A stretch of DNA of 10,372 nucleotides, taken from NCBI GenBank assembly GCA_037138535.1, contig JBAXIG010000053.1, positions 1-10,372 on the forward strand, given 5' to 3'. The position numbers were made by a program, and so were the translations under genes. Positions 1 to 6,824 of the stretch are shown in pieces. The notes under the pieces are model-generated. The model did no database searches, was not told the DNA's origin, and worked only from the letters and a program-made list of their open reading frames with translations. The stretch is from GCA-2737595 sp037138535. Lineage in GTDB: Bacteria; Actinomycetota; Actinomycetes; Nanopelagicales; Nanopelagicaceae. How positions within the stretch are numbered: the first letter of the stretch is position 1; every line of letters begins with the position of its first letter.

Positions 1-677
1 GCGTTGATGTAATCACCCGATGCTGGGATGAAGGTGAGTAACGTTCCCGCCACCACGCCAGGCATAGAGAGTGGCAGCACGACACGACGAAAACCAGTGA
101 AGGGCTTCGAGTAGAGATCCCCGGCAGCTTCAATGAGACGGGGATCCACTTTTTCTAAACTGGTGAAGAGTGGAAGCGTCATGAACGGCAAGAAGTTATA
201 GGTAAGGCCCATCACAACAGCAAATGGCGTGGCTAAAATTCTGCCACCTTCAGGCAAGATATGAATATTCTGCAAGAAGTGCACAAAACTTGAGTTATCT
301 CCGAGAATCGCTGTCCATGCAAGAGTGCGCAATAGGAACGATGTGAAGAACGGCGCAATAACTAGTACTAAGAGAATGTTCTTCCACTTCCCCGCCTTTA
401 GGGCGATCGCGTAAGCTAGTGGGTATGCAATCACGAGCGCCAACACTGTGGCAATCGCTGCAAAGGTAAAGGATCGGAGAAATTGCGGCCAGTACTCGCC
501 CAACGCATCGGCGTAGTTTCCTACGTGGCCGTTCATGACGTAGCCGGACTCGAGTGAGCCACTTGGATCATACAAACTGGTGGCGCCCAGATTAAACATC
601 GGGGTTAAAAAGAAGATCGCTAACCAGAGCGCACCCGGAGCCAGGAGCAGGTACGGGACCCACTTCTTACTGGTCAC
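1..677 (-). CDS. potB: Spermidine/putrescine ABC transporter permease PotB, C-terminus cut by window edge
   Basis: Inner-membrane permease subunit of a polyamine ABC importer, forming the channel together with PotC. The reverse strand reads open from a GTG at 677 to the window edge, giving 225 residues of a protein usually about 280-310 long. A first membrane segment lies at residues 8-26 and further hydrophobic segments near 68-94, 100-122 and 150-170. The cytoplasmic EAA loop that docks on the ATPase is clear at about 183-207 (EAAGDLYSKPF, then RRVVLPLSMPG). I chose the GTG because GGAG (complement of 686-689) lies eight bases upstream and VTSKKWVPYLLLAPG is a typical PotB start. The start lies five bases after the potA stop, so it belongs to the potD-potA-potB operon. 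potC is expected just outside the window. The family is secure; the exact amine carried is inferred from context. Confidence 0.93.
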   Translation of the reverse strand, partial: MTSKKWVPYLLLAPGALWLAIFFLTPMFNLGATSLYDPSGSLESGYVMNGHVGNYADALGEYWPQFLRSFTFAAIATVLALVIAYPLAYAIALKAGKWKNILLVLVIAPFFTSFLLRTLAWTAILGDNSSFVHFLQNIHILPEGGRILATPFAVVMGLTYNFLPFMTLPLFTSLEKVDPRLIEAAGDLYSKPFTGFRRVVLPLSMPGVVAGTLLTFIPASGDYIN

Positions 678-682
678 CGGAT

Positions 683-1816
683 TTACTCCGTTTCGGCGAG
701 GACATCGCCAGCATAGGCATCTTGCTTAGCGTCAAGCGCAAAGGTATGTGCTGGATCCCAAGAAATACGAACTTGATCCCCGGCCTTAACCTCGGATGCA
801 TCGACGTTCTGTTCGAAAACGATGATCTTTTCATCATGTAGAAATCCTGGAATTTCAACAATGAACTGAGTTGATACGCCAATGTATGAACGTTCTAAAA
901 CCGTGCCTATTAGTTGATTGCCTAAATGATCGTGCGCATGATTTGACTCCGCCGAAATATAGATCTTCTCAGGGCGGACGCCCACCCATACTTGGGCATT
1001 TGTAGTTGCTACTCGGCTTGCCGGAATCTTGATGTGATTTCCCCAGACCATTACCCCAACAAAGTCTCCACGTTCCATCACTTCACCTGTGAGCAAATTC
1101 GATTGTCCAAGGAAGTTAGCTACAAATGTGGTCTTGGGGTTTTCGTAAAGATCCATTGGGCTACCGAGTTGTTCAACCTTGCCTTGATTCATCACCGCAA
1201 TAGTGTCAGCCATGGTCATGGCCTCTTCTTGATCGTGGGTGACATGAACGAAGGTGATACCCACTTCAGTCTGAATGCGCTTCAGTTCCAATTGCATTTG
1301 GCGACGTAGCTTAAGATCGAGTGCGCCGAGTGGCTCATCAAGGAGAAGCACCTCGGGGCGGTTGATCAGTGCGCGTGCGAGCGCCACTCGTTGTTGTTGA
1401 CCGCCAGAGAGTTGCGATGGCTTGCGCCGGGCAAAGGCATCAAGTTCGACGAGTGAGAGCATCGCCTCGACCTGCGTGGCCACATCCTTGATTCCACGGC
1501 GGCGCAAACCGAAAGCCACGTTTTCATAGATATCAAGATGTGGGAAGAGTGCATAGGACTGAAAGACCGTATTCACAGGGCGGTTGTACGGCTTCAGTGA
1601 AGCGATGTCGTGATCGCCAATCAGGATCTGACCCGCAGTGGGAAGTTCCAGACCAGCCACCATGCGAAGGGTGGTGGTCTTGCCACACCCCGATGGCCCA
1701 AGGAGTGCAAAGAACGAGCCTTTAGGGATCAGAATGTCGATGTCATCGACTGCGACGAAATCACCGAACTCTTTACGTAACGATACGAGCCGAAGATCGC
1801 CGCCGATCTGGTCCAT
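683..1816 (-). CDS. potA: Spermidine/putrescine ABC transporter ATP-binding protein PotA
   Basis: Cytoplasmic ATPase that powers polyamine import, 377 residues, the normal length for PotA/CysA-type subunits. The nucleotide-binding domain is complete: Walker A GPSGCGKT (40-47), Q-loop Q86, signature LSGGQ (136-140), Walker B LLLDEP (157-162), D-loop GALD (164-167) and switch histidine H194 in HVTHD. From about residue 235 a C-terminal TOBE-type regulatory domain follows, including the usual GVRPEKI motif. The ATG at 1816 overlaps the potD stop by one base (TGATG). A TTG one codon earlier (1819) is also possible and would add one residue, but ATG is preferred. Immediately downstream is potB. 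The TOBE domain and neighbours support polyamine specificity; other MOI-type substrates cannot be strictly excluded from this gene alone. Confidence 0.95.
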   Translation of the reverse strand: MDQIGGDLRLVSLRKEFGDFVAVDDIDILIPKGSFFALLGPSGCGKTTTLRMVAGLELPTAGQILIGDHDIASLKPYNRPVNTVFQSYALFPHLDIYENVAFGLRRRGIKDVATQVEAMLSLVELDAFARRKPSQLSGGQQQRVALARALINRPEVLLLDEPLGALDLKLRRQMQLELKRIQTEVGITFVHVTHDQEEAMTMADTIAVMNQGKVEQLGSPMDLYENPKTTFVANFLGQSNLLTGEVMERGDFVGVMVWGNHIKIPASRVATTNAQVWVGVRPEKIYISAESNHAHDHLGNQLIGTVLERSYIGVSTQFIVEIPGFLHDEKIIVFEQNVDASEVKAGDQVRISWDPAHTFALDAKQDAYAGDVLAETE

Positions 1817-3045
1817 CAACCGCCCATCACTTTTGCGAACGCATCTTGGCAGGACTTTTCGGTGGCTTCGTCAAGACCCGCAAAGATATGTGCCTTGGCA
1901 AGAGTTGCCGTATCAGGGAAGATCAACGGATTACTGGCAAGAGCCGGATCGATCTTGGCCGCTTCTTCTTGCGCTCCATCAACTGGGCAAATGTAATTCA
2001 CATATGCAGCGACTTGAGCGGCCACCTTGGGATCGTAGTAATAGTTGATCCACGCTTCAGCGTTCTTCTTATGCTTTGCACCGTTCGGCACCTGCATGTT
2101 GTCTGACCAGAGCATCGCGCCAGCCTCTGGAATGACATATTTGATCTTCTCATTCTTGGCCTGAAGTTGAATGACATCGCCTGACCATGCCACACATGCG
2201 GCAATGTTTCCCTTCGCGAGATCTGGTGCGTATTCGTTACCGGTGAACTTGCGAATTTGACCAGAATCAACAGCTTTTTGAATCTTTTCAATAGCAGCAT
2301 CGAAATCAGCTTGATTAAAGACTGCAGGATCCTTACCCATTGAAAGCAATACAAGACCCATGGTGTCGCGCATTTCAGAGAGGCAAGTGACCTTGCCCTT
2401 CAGATCAGGGCGCGTAAAGAGTTCATCGATCGTCATGACTGGCTTAGTGACAGCGCCGTTATAGGCGATGCCACCAAAACCTGATTGCCATGGCGCAGAG
2501 TAATCGCGAGTGGGATCCCACGAAGGTGTCTTGAGAGCTGCGCGAAGGCGGGCATCAACGTTGGGAATATTTGCCTTGTCGAGTTTCTGCGCCCAGCCCA
2601 GGCGAATCATCCTGGCGGCCATCCAGTCGGTAAGCACCATGATGTCGCGACCCGTATCTTGATCAGCGGCGAGTTGATTACGTACCTTGCCAAAGAAGAC
2701 GTTGTTATCACTGACATCTTCTGTGTAGGCAACCTTGATTCCAGTAGCAGCAGTGAATGCAACTACAGAAGGTCGAATGGATTCATCTTTGGCATCGACA
2801 TCGATATAGAGCGGCCAGTTGGAGACATTTAGTGACTTATCCGAGTCAGATTGATCGGCTGATGCAGGTGCATCAGAACTCTGAGTGTCGGCAGTGCCCT
2901 TGGTGCCGCAAGCTGCCAAAAAGGCAGCGAGTCCGACCGCTCCGGCACCAGCGATAACACCACGTCTAGTGACCTGACTTGAGATTACTATTTGCATCTC
3001 TGGCGTCAGAGATTCCACAGGTGGCTGGTACTTCTCTTCTGACAT
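1816..3045 (-). CDS. potD: Polyamine-binding lipoprotein PotD/PotF-like, Tat-type signal
   Basis: Extracytoplasmic solute-binding protein of the polyamine importer, 409 residues. The N-terminus holds a twin-arginine signal: R27-R28 in VTRRGVI, a hydrophobic core at 30-43 and a lipobox LAAC with the lipidated cysteine at C46. The mature protein should therefore be a membrane-anchored lipoprotein exported folded. A Ser/Ala/Asp-rich linker (about 48-70) precedes the PotD/PotF-like fold, which opens with LNVSNWPLYID as in this family. The interior DYSAPWQSGFGGIAYN and AWSGD segments correspond to the ligand-cleft region. The ATG at 3045 has a strong ribosome site, GAGGAG (complement of 3051-3056), five bases upstream. 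That supports the long 26-residue region before the twin arginines over an internal start at Met17. First gene of potD-potA-potB; the substrate (putrescine or spermidine) is not resolved by sequence. Confidence 0.94.
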   Translation of the reverse strand: MSEEKYQPPVESLTPEMQIVISSQVTRRGVIAGAGAVGLAAFLAACGTKGTADTQSSDAPASADQSDSDKSLNVSNWPLYIDVDAKDESIRPSVVAFTAATGIKVAYTEDVSDNNVFFGKVRNQLAADQDTGRDIMVLTDWMAARMIRLGWAQKLDKANIPNVDARLRAALKTPSWDPTRDYSAPWQSGFGGIAYNGAVTKPVMTIDELFTRPDLKGKVTCLSEMRDTMGLVLLSMGKDPAVFNQADFDAAIEKIQKAVDSGQIRKFTGNEYAPDLAKGNIAACVAWSGDVIQLQAKNEKIKYVIPEAGAMLWSDNMQVPNGAKHKKNAEAWINYYYDPKVAAQVAAYVNYICPVDGAQEEAAKIDPALASNPLIFPDTATLAKAHIFAGLDEATEKSCQDAFAKVMGG

Positions 3046-3064
3046 GTCGGCTCCTCAGTCAATA

Positions 3065-3086
3065 GCATTAATCCAGCATCAATCCA
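3065..3086. repeat. Tandem 11-base near-repeat in the potD leader
   Basis: Two adjacent 11-base units, GCATTAATCCA and GCATCAATCCA, differ at one position. They sit between the candidate potD -10 box and its ribosome site, so they would fall within the transcribed leader or around the start point. One helical turn between units would suit a regulator binding the same DNA face, but two units alone can arise by chance. I assign no function. Confidence 0.35.
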
Positions 3087-3091
3087 GGGTG

Positions 3092-3121
3092 ATAGTACGG
3101 AGCCTAATCACTTCGAGCCAA
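3092..3121 (-). promoter_or_regulatory. Candidate promoter for potD-potA-potB
   Basis: On the reverse strand TTGGCT (3121-3116) and TACTAT (3097-3092) are separated by 18 bases. Each matches the housekeeping consensus at four of six positions. The predicted start point is about 40 bases upstream of the potD ATG. The 135-base gap after the permease gene makes a separate promoter likely, although read-through from the dehydrogenase-permease transcript is also possible. Confidence 0.4.
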
Positions 3122-3135
3122 GAATCCATAGATTC
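3122..3135 (-). promoter_or_regulatory. Candidate operator upstream of potD (third CTAYGGATTC copy)
   Basis: On the reverse strand this reads GAATCTATGGATTC, a palindrome with five-base arms and a four-base centre. Its right part, CTATGGATTC, matches nine of ten positions of the inverted-repeat element between the dehydrogenase and lrp genes (CTACGGATTC), and the match extends leftward through AT to one copy there. It abuts the candidate potD -35 box directly, the same placement as the copy upstream of lrp. The likely binder is the Lrp-type protein encoded nearby, which is inference. A weak hairpin at the end of the permease transcript is the alternative. Confidence 0.42.
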
Positions 3136-3180
3136 ACTGACCCTAATTCCACCCTTATGAGCAACGGAGGCGAAACAAAA

Positions 3181-4710
3181 TTATTTACGTGCGCTGGCCG
3201 CGTTCTTCCGAGTACTGCCGCCAGCAACCCAGAAGAGCACTCCGACCAGTATGAAGAAGAGGACTGGCACGGCTTCGGTGAAGAGGAACTTCCACCGCTC
3301 AGATTGCTCCCAGCCATCCGGCCTAAAGTCATCGCCGAACCAATCAACGCCGAGGCCTGGCGCCACCAATTGAATTGATGCGAAGGCAATGATGAGCGTG
3401 AGCCATACCGAGAGAAACTTTGCCCACGGCGCACGATACGGGCGGGGATGATCTGGATGCGTGACGCGCAAGCGCCAGAGTGCTGGAAAGATTGCCAAAT
3501 ACGAAAGCAAGGTAGTGGAGACGGCGATACCAAGAACTGCGGTGAAGTACTTCATCGCATTTCCCTCACTGATCGTGCGAGCCATGATGAGTACTGCCGT
3601 CGAAAGCAATCCGCTCAGGATATTTACGCGAACAGGAGTGCCGTACTTCGCCGAGATAACTCCAAGAGCGCGGGGAGCCGCTCCGTCATAACCCGAAACT
3701 GCGAGCGAACGATCAGAACCCATAATCCAAGTAACGCCAGAGGAAAGAACACAAATAATAAAGAGAATGCCACCAGCACCGCCAAGGATGGCTCCAAAGC
3801 CGGTGAGGACCACTCCATCGGCTCCGGTTGATCCACCGTAGATCGTGAAAACTGCCTTGATGGCATCGAGGAAACCACCGAGATTGGAAACATCCTGCGT
3901 AGGCAACACCACAAGAATGCCAAGGATGGGCAAACCATAGAGCAGCACCGCGGCGATCGCTGCGCGAAAGAGACCATAGGGAATATCGCGACGAGGATCC
4001 TTCATCTCGTCTCCTGCGCTACTAGGAAGTTCAAAACCTACATAGTTGAAGAGCAACACTCCGGCAAGTGCGACAAGGCCACCAAAGGAAATCCCAAAGT
4101 CGCCGCCATGGACACCGTGGATACCGTTCTTGATTCCATAGATAACTACGGAGATGGAGAAGAATCCAAGAAGAATGAACCGAGCGAAAGCACCGAAAGT
4201 AGGAATCCACTTTCCTACCTTGAAGGAAAGAATTGCGCTGGTGACACCAATCCAGATAAAGGCGAGAGTGAAGATATACCACCACACATTCGACATCGCA
4301 TGACCGTTGAGGAAGAAAGTTTCGAACGCCGTCGCGCCCACGAGTGCGAGAGTACCGCCGAGCCAGACTGGATTGGTCACCCAGTAGAGCACGTTGTTAA
4401 TTGCAGCGACCAGGCGGCCAAACGCGAGCCGGGCCCAGAGATATGAGCCACCTTCTTGTGGAAAAGCCGTCCCGAGCTCAGCGAAGAGGAGTGCTTGCGG
4501 TACAAAGAAGACGATGGCAAAAATAATTAACCAGGTAAATGCTTGAGCACCCGATGCGGCAACCGTTCCGATCGTATCGATACCCACCAAAGTGCAAATA
4601 GTGAAGAAGAGAATGTCATATCGCCCAAAGTGCTTTTGCAGATGCGCAGTTTCAGCCAACGCATCAGAAGTAAGATCGAGTTCTTTAGCTAAGCCACTAT
4701 CTATGGACAT
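3181..4710 (-). CDS. APC-family amino acid/polyamine permease
   Basis: Integral membrane transporter of the APC superfamily, 509 residues, about twelve membrane segments, of usual length. Family marks are visible: a glycine-rich first segment (TICTLVGIDTIGTV, 37-50), the FPQEGGSYLWARLAFG loop at 83-98, and the sixth-segment motif GFELPSSAGDEMKDPRRDIP at 225-244. The ATG at 4710 follows AGAGGTG with four bases between. The gene lies 34 bases after the dehydrogenase stop and is probably co-transcribed with it. Context suggests uptake of a diamine, GABA or an amino acid, or exchange of a substrate for a product; the family does not let me choose between them. No clear terminator follows; the next gene (potD) starts 135 bases on. 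Confidence 0.92.
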   Translation of the reverse strand: MSIDSGLAKELDLTSDALAETAHLQKHFGRYDILFFTICTLVGIDTIGTVAASGAQAFTWLIIFAIVFFVPQALLFAELGTAFPQEGGSYLWARLAFGRLVAAINNVLYWVTNPVWLGGTLALVGATAFETFFLNGHAMSNVWWYIFTLAFIWIGVTSAILSFKVGKWIPTFGAFARFILLGFFSISVVIYGIKNGIHGVHGGDFGISFGGLVALAGVLLFNYVGFELPSSAGDEMKDPRRDIPYGLFRAAIAAVLLYGLPILGILVVLPTQDVSNLGGFLDAIKAVFTIYGGSTGADGVVLTGFGAILGGAGGILFIICVLSSGVTWIMGSDRSLAVSGYDGAAPRALGVISAKYGTPVRVNILSGLLSTAVLIMARTISEGNAMKYFTAVLGIAVSTTLLSYLAIFPALWRLRVTHPDHPRPYRAPWAKFLSVWLTLIIAFASIQLVAPGLGVDWFGDDFRPDGWEQSERWKFLFTEAVPVLFFILVGVLFWVAGGSTRKNAASARK

Positions 4711-4744
4711 GCGTCACCTCTTCTGGAGTAGTGATACGAAAGTG

Positions 4745-6172
4745 TTACTCGCCGATGTTGATCATCACGTGCTTGATGCGGGTGTAATCCTCGAAACCGT
4801 ACATCGAGAGATCTTTGCCATATCCAGAATGCTTAAAACCACCGTGCGGCATTTCTGCCACGATCGGAATGTGCGTGTTTACCCAAACAACTCCAAAATC
4901 CAGACCTCGTGACATGCGCATTGCAGTGCCGTTATCCTTGGTCCACACACTTGAAGCCAAGCCGTACTTCACATCGTTGGAGAAGTTGAGCGCCTCTGCC
5001 TCATCTTTGAATTTTTGGACGGTAACGACTGGGCCAAATATTTCGTCTTGAATCATTTCGTCCTTCTGTTGCAAATCGGAAACGATCGTGGCTTCATGGA
5101 AATAGCCTGCTCGATCCACTTGATTACCGCCAGTGACGACGTTGGCATGGGAAGGCACGCGCTCTAAGAATCCCTTCACCCGGGCTAATTGATTCGCGTT
5201 ATTGAGCGGTCCATAAAGAATGTCTTCATCTGGAGCACCAGTGGTGGCGATCTCCTTCACTTTGTCTGCAAGAAGTGCCACGAAATCTTTGTATGCACCT
5301 GCTTCCACCATGACACGTGTGGCAGCGGTGCAATCTTGGCCAGCATTGAAGTAACCACCGATAGCCACTCCTTCGGCAGCAGCTTCGAGATTAGCGTCGT
5401 TGAAAATAACAACAGGTGCTTTTCCACCTAGTTCGAGGTGGACGCGCTTCACATCTTTGGCCGCAGAACCAGCAACTTCCATACCTGCGCGAATGGAGCC
5501 AGTGATAGAAACCATCTGTGGAATCTTGTGCTCGACTAGCGAGCGACCGCTGTCGCGGTCACCACAAACCACGTTAAAGACGCCAGCGGGCAGGAACTCA
5601 GCCATCACGTTTGCCATCCAGACAGTTGATGCCGGAGTGGTATCACTTGGCTTCAATACAACAGTGTTGCCTGCCGCAATCGCCGGCGCCCACTTCCACA
5701 CAGCCATCATCATTGGGTAATTCCATGGCGTTACTTGCGCACAGACACCAATTGGTTCTCGGCGAATGATGGAAGTGTGACCGCGCATGTATTCACCAGC
5801 GCTTCGACCTTCGAGAACGCGTGCGGCACCCGCAAAGAAGCGGATTTGATCAAGCATCGCGGGCATCTCTTCTGACATGGTGATAGCCAATGGCTTACCG
5901 GTGTTTTCACTTTCGATCGCAATCAATTCCTCTGCACGGGATTCAAATGCATCAGCAATCTTCAAAAGTGCCTTTTGGCGCTCGGCAGGGGTGGAATCGC
6001 GCCAGGATTCAAATGCCATCGAGGCAGCGTTGATGGCGTGGTCTACATCTGCTGCGTTCGAAATCGGCGCAGTGGCATAGGGCTTTCCTGTGACTGGACT
6101 GATGAGCTCACTGACCTTGCCAGACTTACTGTCTGAAGCAACGCCGTTTACGAAATTCTGAAGCTTCTTCAT
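4745..6172 (-). CDS. patD: NAD-dependent 4-aminobutyraldehyde dehydrogenase (PatD/YdcW-like)
   Basis: Cytosolic aldehyde dehydrogenase predicted to oxidise 4-aminobutanal to GABA, the second step of putrescine transamination. It has 475 residues, almost exactly the length of E. coli YdcW/PatD. Key residues are present: PWNYP with oxyanion Asn151, cofactor-binding Lys174 in VLKPSDTTP, general base Glu247 in HLELGGK, and nucleophile Cys281 in NAGQDCTAA. The C-terminal stretch MPHGGFKHSGYGKDLSMYGF and the following EDYTRIKHVM closely resemble the aminobutyraldehyde subgroup as I remember it. The reading frame stays open upstream to 6439, but the ATG at 6172 is the start: AAGGAG (complement of 6177-6182) lies four bases before it, and the longer frame would run into lrp on the other strand. 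First gene of the leftward operon, followed by the permease. It might also accept 5-aminopentanal or other aminoaldehydes. Confidence 0.93.
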   Translation of the reverse strand: MKKLQNFVNGVASDSKSGKVSELISPVTGKPYATAPISNAADVDHAINAASMAFESWRDSTPAERQKALLKIADAFESRAEELIAIESENTGKPLAITMSEEMPAMLDQIRFFAGAARVLEGRSAGEYMRGHTSIIRREPIGVCAQVTPWNYPMMMAVWKWAPAIAAGNTVVLKPSDTTPASTVWMANVMAEFLPAGVFNVVCGDRDSGRSLVEHKIPQMVSITGSIRAGMEVAGSAAKDVKRVHLELGGKAPVVIFNDANLEAAAEGVAIGGYFNAGQDCTAATRVMVEAGAYKDFVALLADKVKEIATTGAPDEDILYGPLNNANQLARVKGFLERVPSHANVVTGGNQVDRAGYFHEATIVSDLQQKDEMIQDEIFGPVVTVQKFKDEAEALNFSNDVKYGLASSVWTKDNGTAMRMSRGLDFGVVWVNTHIPIVAEMPHGGFKHSGYGKDLSMYGFEDYTRIKHVMINIGE

Positions 6173-6250
6173 GGATCTCCTTCTGAGTGCGTAAGCGTGA
6201 GAGTACGCGGAAATGGACCTTTTGGACACCACCCCAGCCTCAAAAGTAAG

Positions 6251-6286
6251 GAATCCGTAGATAAATGGTGTTTTCGCTACGGATTC
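6251..6286. promoter_or_regulatory. Perfect 10-base inverted repeat in the divergent patD/lrp region (candidate operator)
   Basis: GAATCCGTAG (6251-6260) and CTACGGATTC (6277-6286) are exact reverse complements separated by 16 bases, so the arm centres are 26 bases apart. The element lies in the 151-base region between the leftward dehydrogenase operon and the rightward lrp operon, an ideal site for autoregulation and control of both. Lrp/AsnC proteins commonly bind several spaced sites in such regions. A related single copy lies upstream of potD. On the plus strand the right arm is followed by TTTTGCTTTTT, so a terminator or attenuator hairpin is an alternative reading, made less likely by the large loop and the divergent setting. 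Confidence 0.55.
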
Positions 6287-6288
6287 TT

Positions 6289-6317
6289 TTGCTTTTTGGC
6301 CCAAAGTCGGGCATTCT
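6289..6317 (+). promoter_or_regulatory. Candidate leaderless promoter of the lrp operon
   Basis: TTGCTT (6289-6294), a 17-base spacer and CATTCT (6312-6317) lie exactly six bases before the lrp ATG, which would put transcription start at or next to the A of the start codon. No convincing ribosome site precedes that ATG, which agrees with a leaderless message. The -10 is imperfect (C instead of T at its first base). The right arm of the inverted repeat ends two bases before the -35. Confidence 0.42.
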
Positions 6318-6323
6318 CGGGGC

Positions 6324-6824
6324 ATGTCAGCCTCCAGCGTTCCCCGTGGTCTTGCCTTCGCCAAGGCGCGTCCGACCAGGGTTGCCCTCGATGACACCTC
6401 TAAATCGATCATCGAGCAGCTCCAGAGCGACGGCCGCAAGTCCTACGCCGCGATTGGTCTTGCGGTAGGGCTATCTGAAGCCGCCGTACGCCAAAGGGTG
6501 CAGCGCCTCATCGATTCAGGTGTCATGCAGATCGTGGCGGTAACTGATCCACTCGTTGTCGGCTTCAATCGGATGGCCATGATCGGCATCAAAGTAGAGG
6601 GCGACCTGCAAGAAGTTGCTGACCAGCTCGCAACTTTTCCGGAAGTTGACTATGTAGTTGTGACCGCCGGCTCATTTGATTTACTCGCTGAAGTGATTTG
6701 TGAAGATGACGATCATCTTCTCGAACTGCTTCAACGATTCAGAACTATTAAGACGGTGCGCTCAACCGAGAGCTTCGTATATTTGAAACTGCAAAAGCAG
6801 TTATACAACTGGGGGACAAGATGA
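6324..6824 (+). CDS. Lrp/AsnC-family transcriptional regulator
   Basis: DNA-binding regulator of 166 residues, the usual size plus a short N-terminal tail of about 20. An AsnC-type helix-turn-helix spans about residues 22-68, with the recognition helix around GLSEAAVRQRVQRL (49-62). A RAM (ligand-sensing, oligomerising) domain follows at about 75-155, with the characteristic VVVTAGSFDLLAEV segment. These proteins form dimers to octamers and sense small molecules, often amino acids. The C-terminus YNWGTR recalls homologues encoded beside aminotransferases. Its stop overlaps the aminotransferase start by four bases (ATGA), so both are made from one message. It probably regulates itself, the divergent dehydrogenase-permease operon and possibly potD through the CTAYGGATTC elements; whether it activates or represses and its effector (a polyamine, GABA or other) are unknown. 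The ATG at 6324 lacks a clear ribosome site and may be leaderless. Confidence 0.94.
   Translation: MSASSVPRGLAFAKARPTRVALDDTSKSIIEQLQSDGRKSYAAIGLAVGLSEAAVRQRVQRLIDSGVMQIVAVTDPLVVGFNRMAMIGIKVEGDLQEVADQLATFPEVDYVVVTAGSFDLLAEVICEDDDHLLELLQRFRTIKTVRSTESFVYLKLQKQLYNWGTR

Noticed and set aside
1638..2048. 136-codon plus-strand open frame across potA/potD
   Set aside because: Antisense shadow spanning the junction of two well-supported genes, with low-complexity, Arg/Pro/Trp-rich translation and no recognisable domain.
3122..3135. GAATC/GATTC hairpin as a terminator of the permease transcript
   Set aside because: Only five base pairs, AT-rich, no following T-run on the reverse strand; the match to the divergent operator explains it better.
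3108..3533. 141-codon minus-strand open frame at the end of the permease gene
   Set aside because: Out-of-frame shadow of the permease coding sequence; composition is Ser/Arg-rich and resembles no family.
5400..5720. 106-codon plus-strand frame opposite the dehydrogenase
   Set aside because: Antisense shadow within a complete, motif-bearing gene, without ribosome site.
6211..6228. GGACCTTTTGGAC direct GGAC repeat near patD as an operator
   Set aside because: The repeated unit is only four bases, which is expected by chance; no second copy found elsewhere.
6200..6228. Reverse-strand TACTCT (6205-6200) with TGTCCA 17 bases upstream as the patD promoter
   Set aside because: The -10 is acceptable but the -35 matches only three of six positions; recorded as a possibility without enough support for a feature.
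6173..6439. Open frame extending the dehydrogenase by 89 residues upstream of 6172
   Set aside because: The extension crosses the regulatory region and overlaps lrp on the other strand, has no aldehyde dehydrogenase similarity, and the ATG at 6172 has a near-perfect ribosome site and gives the family's normal length.
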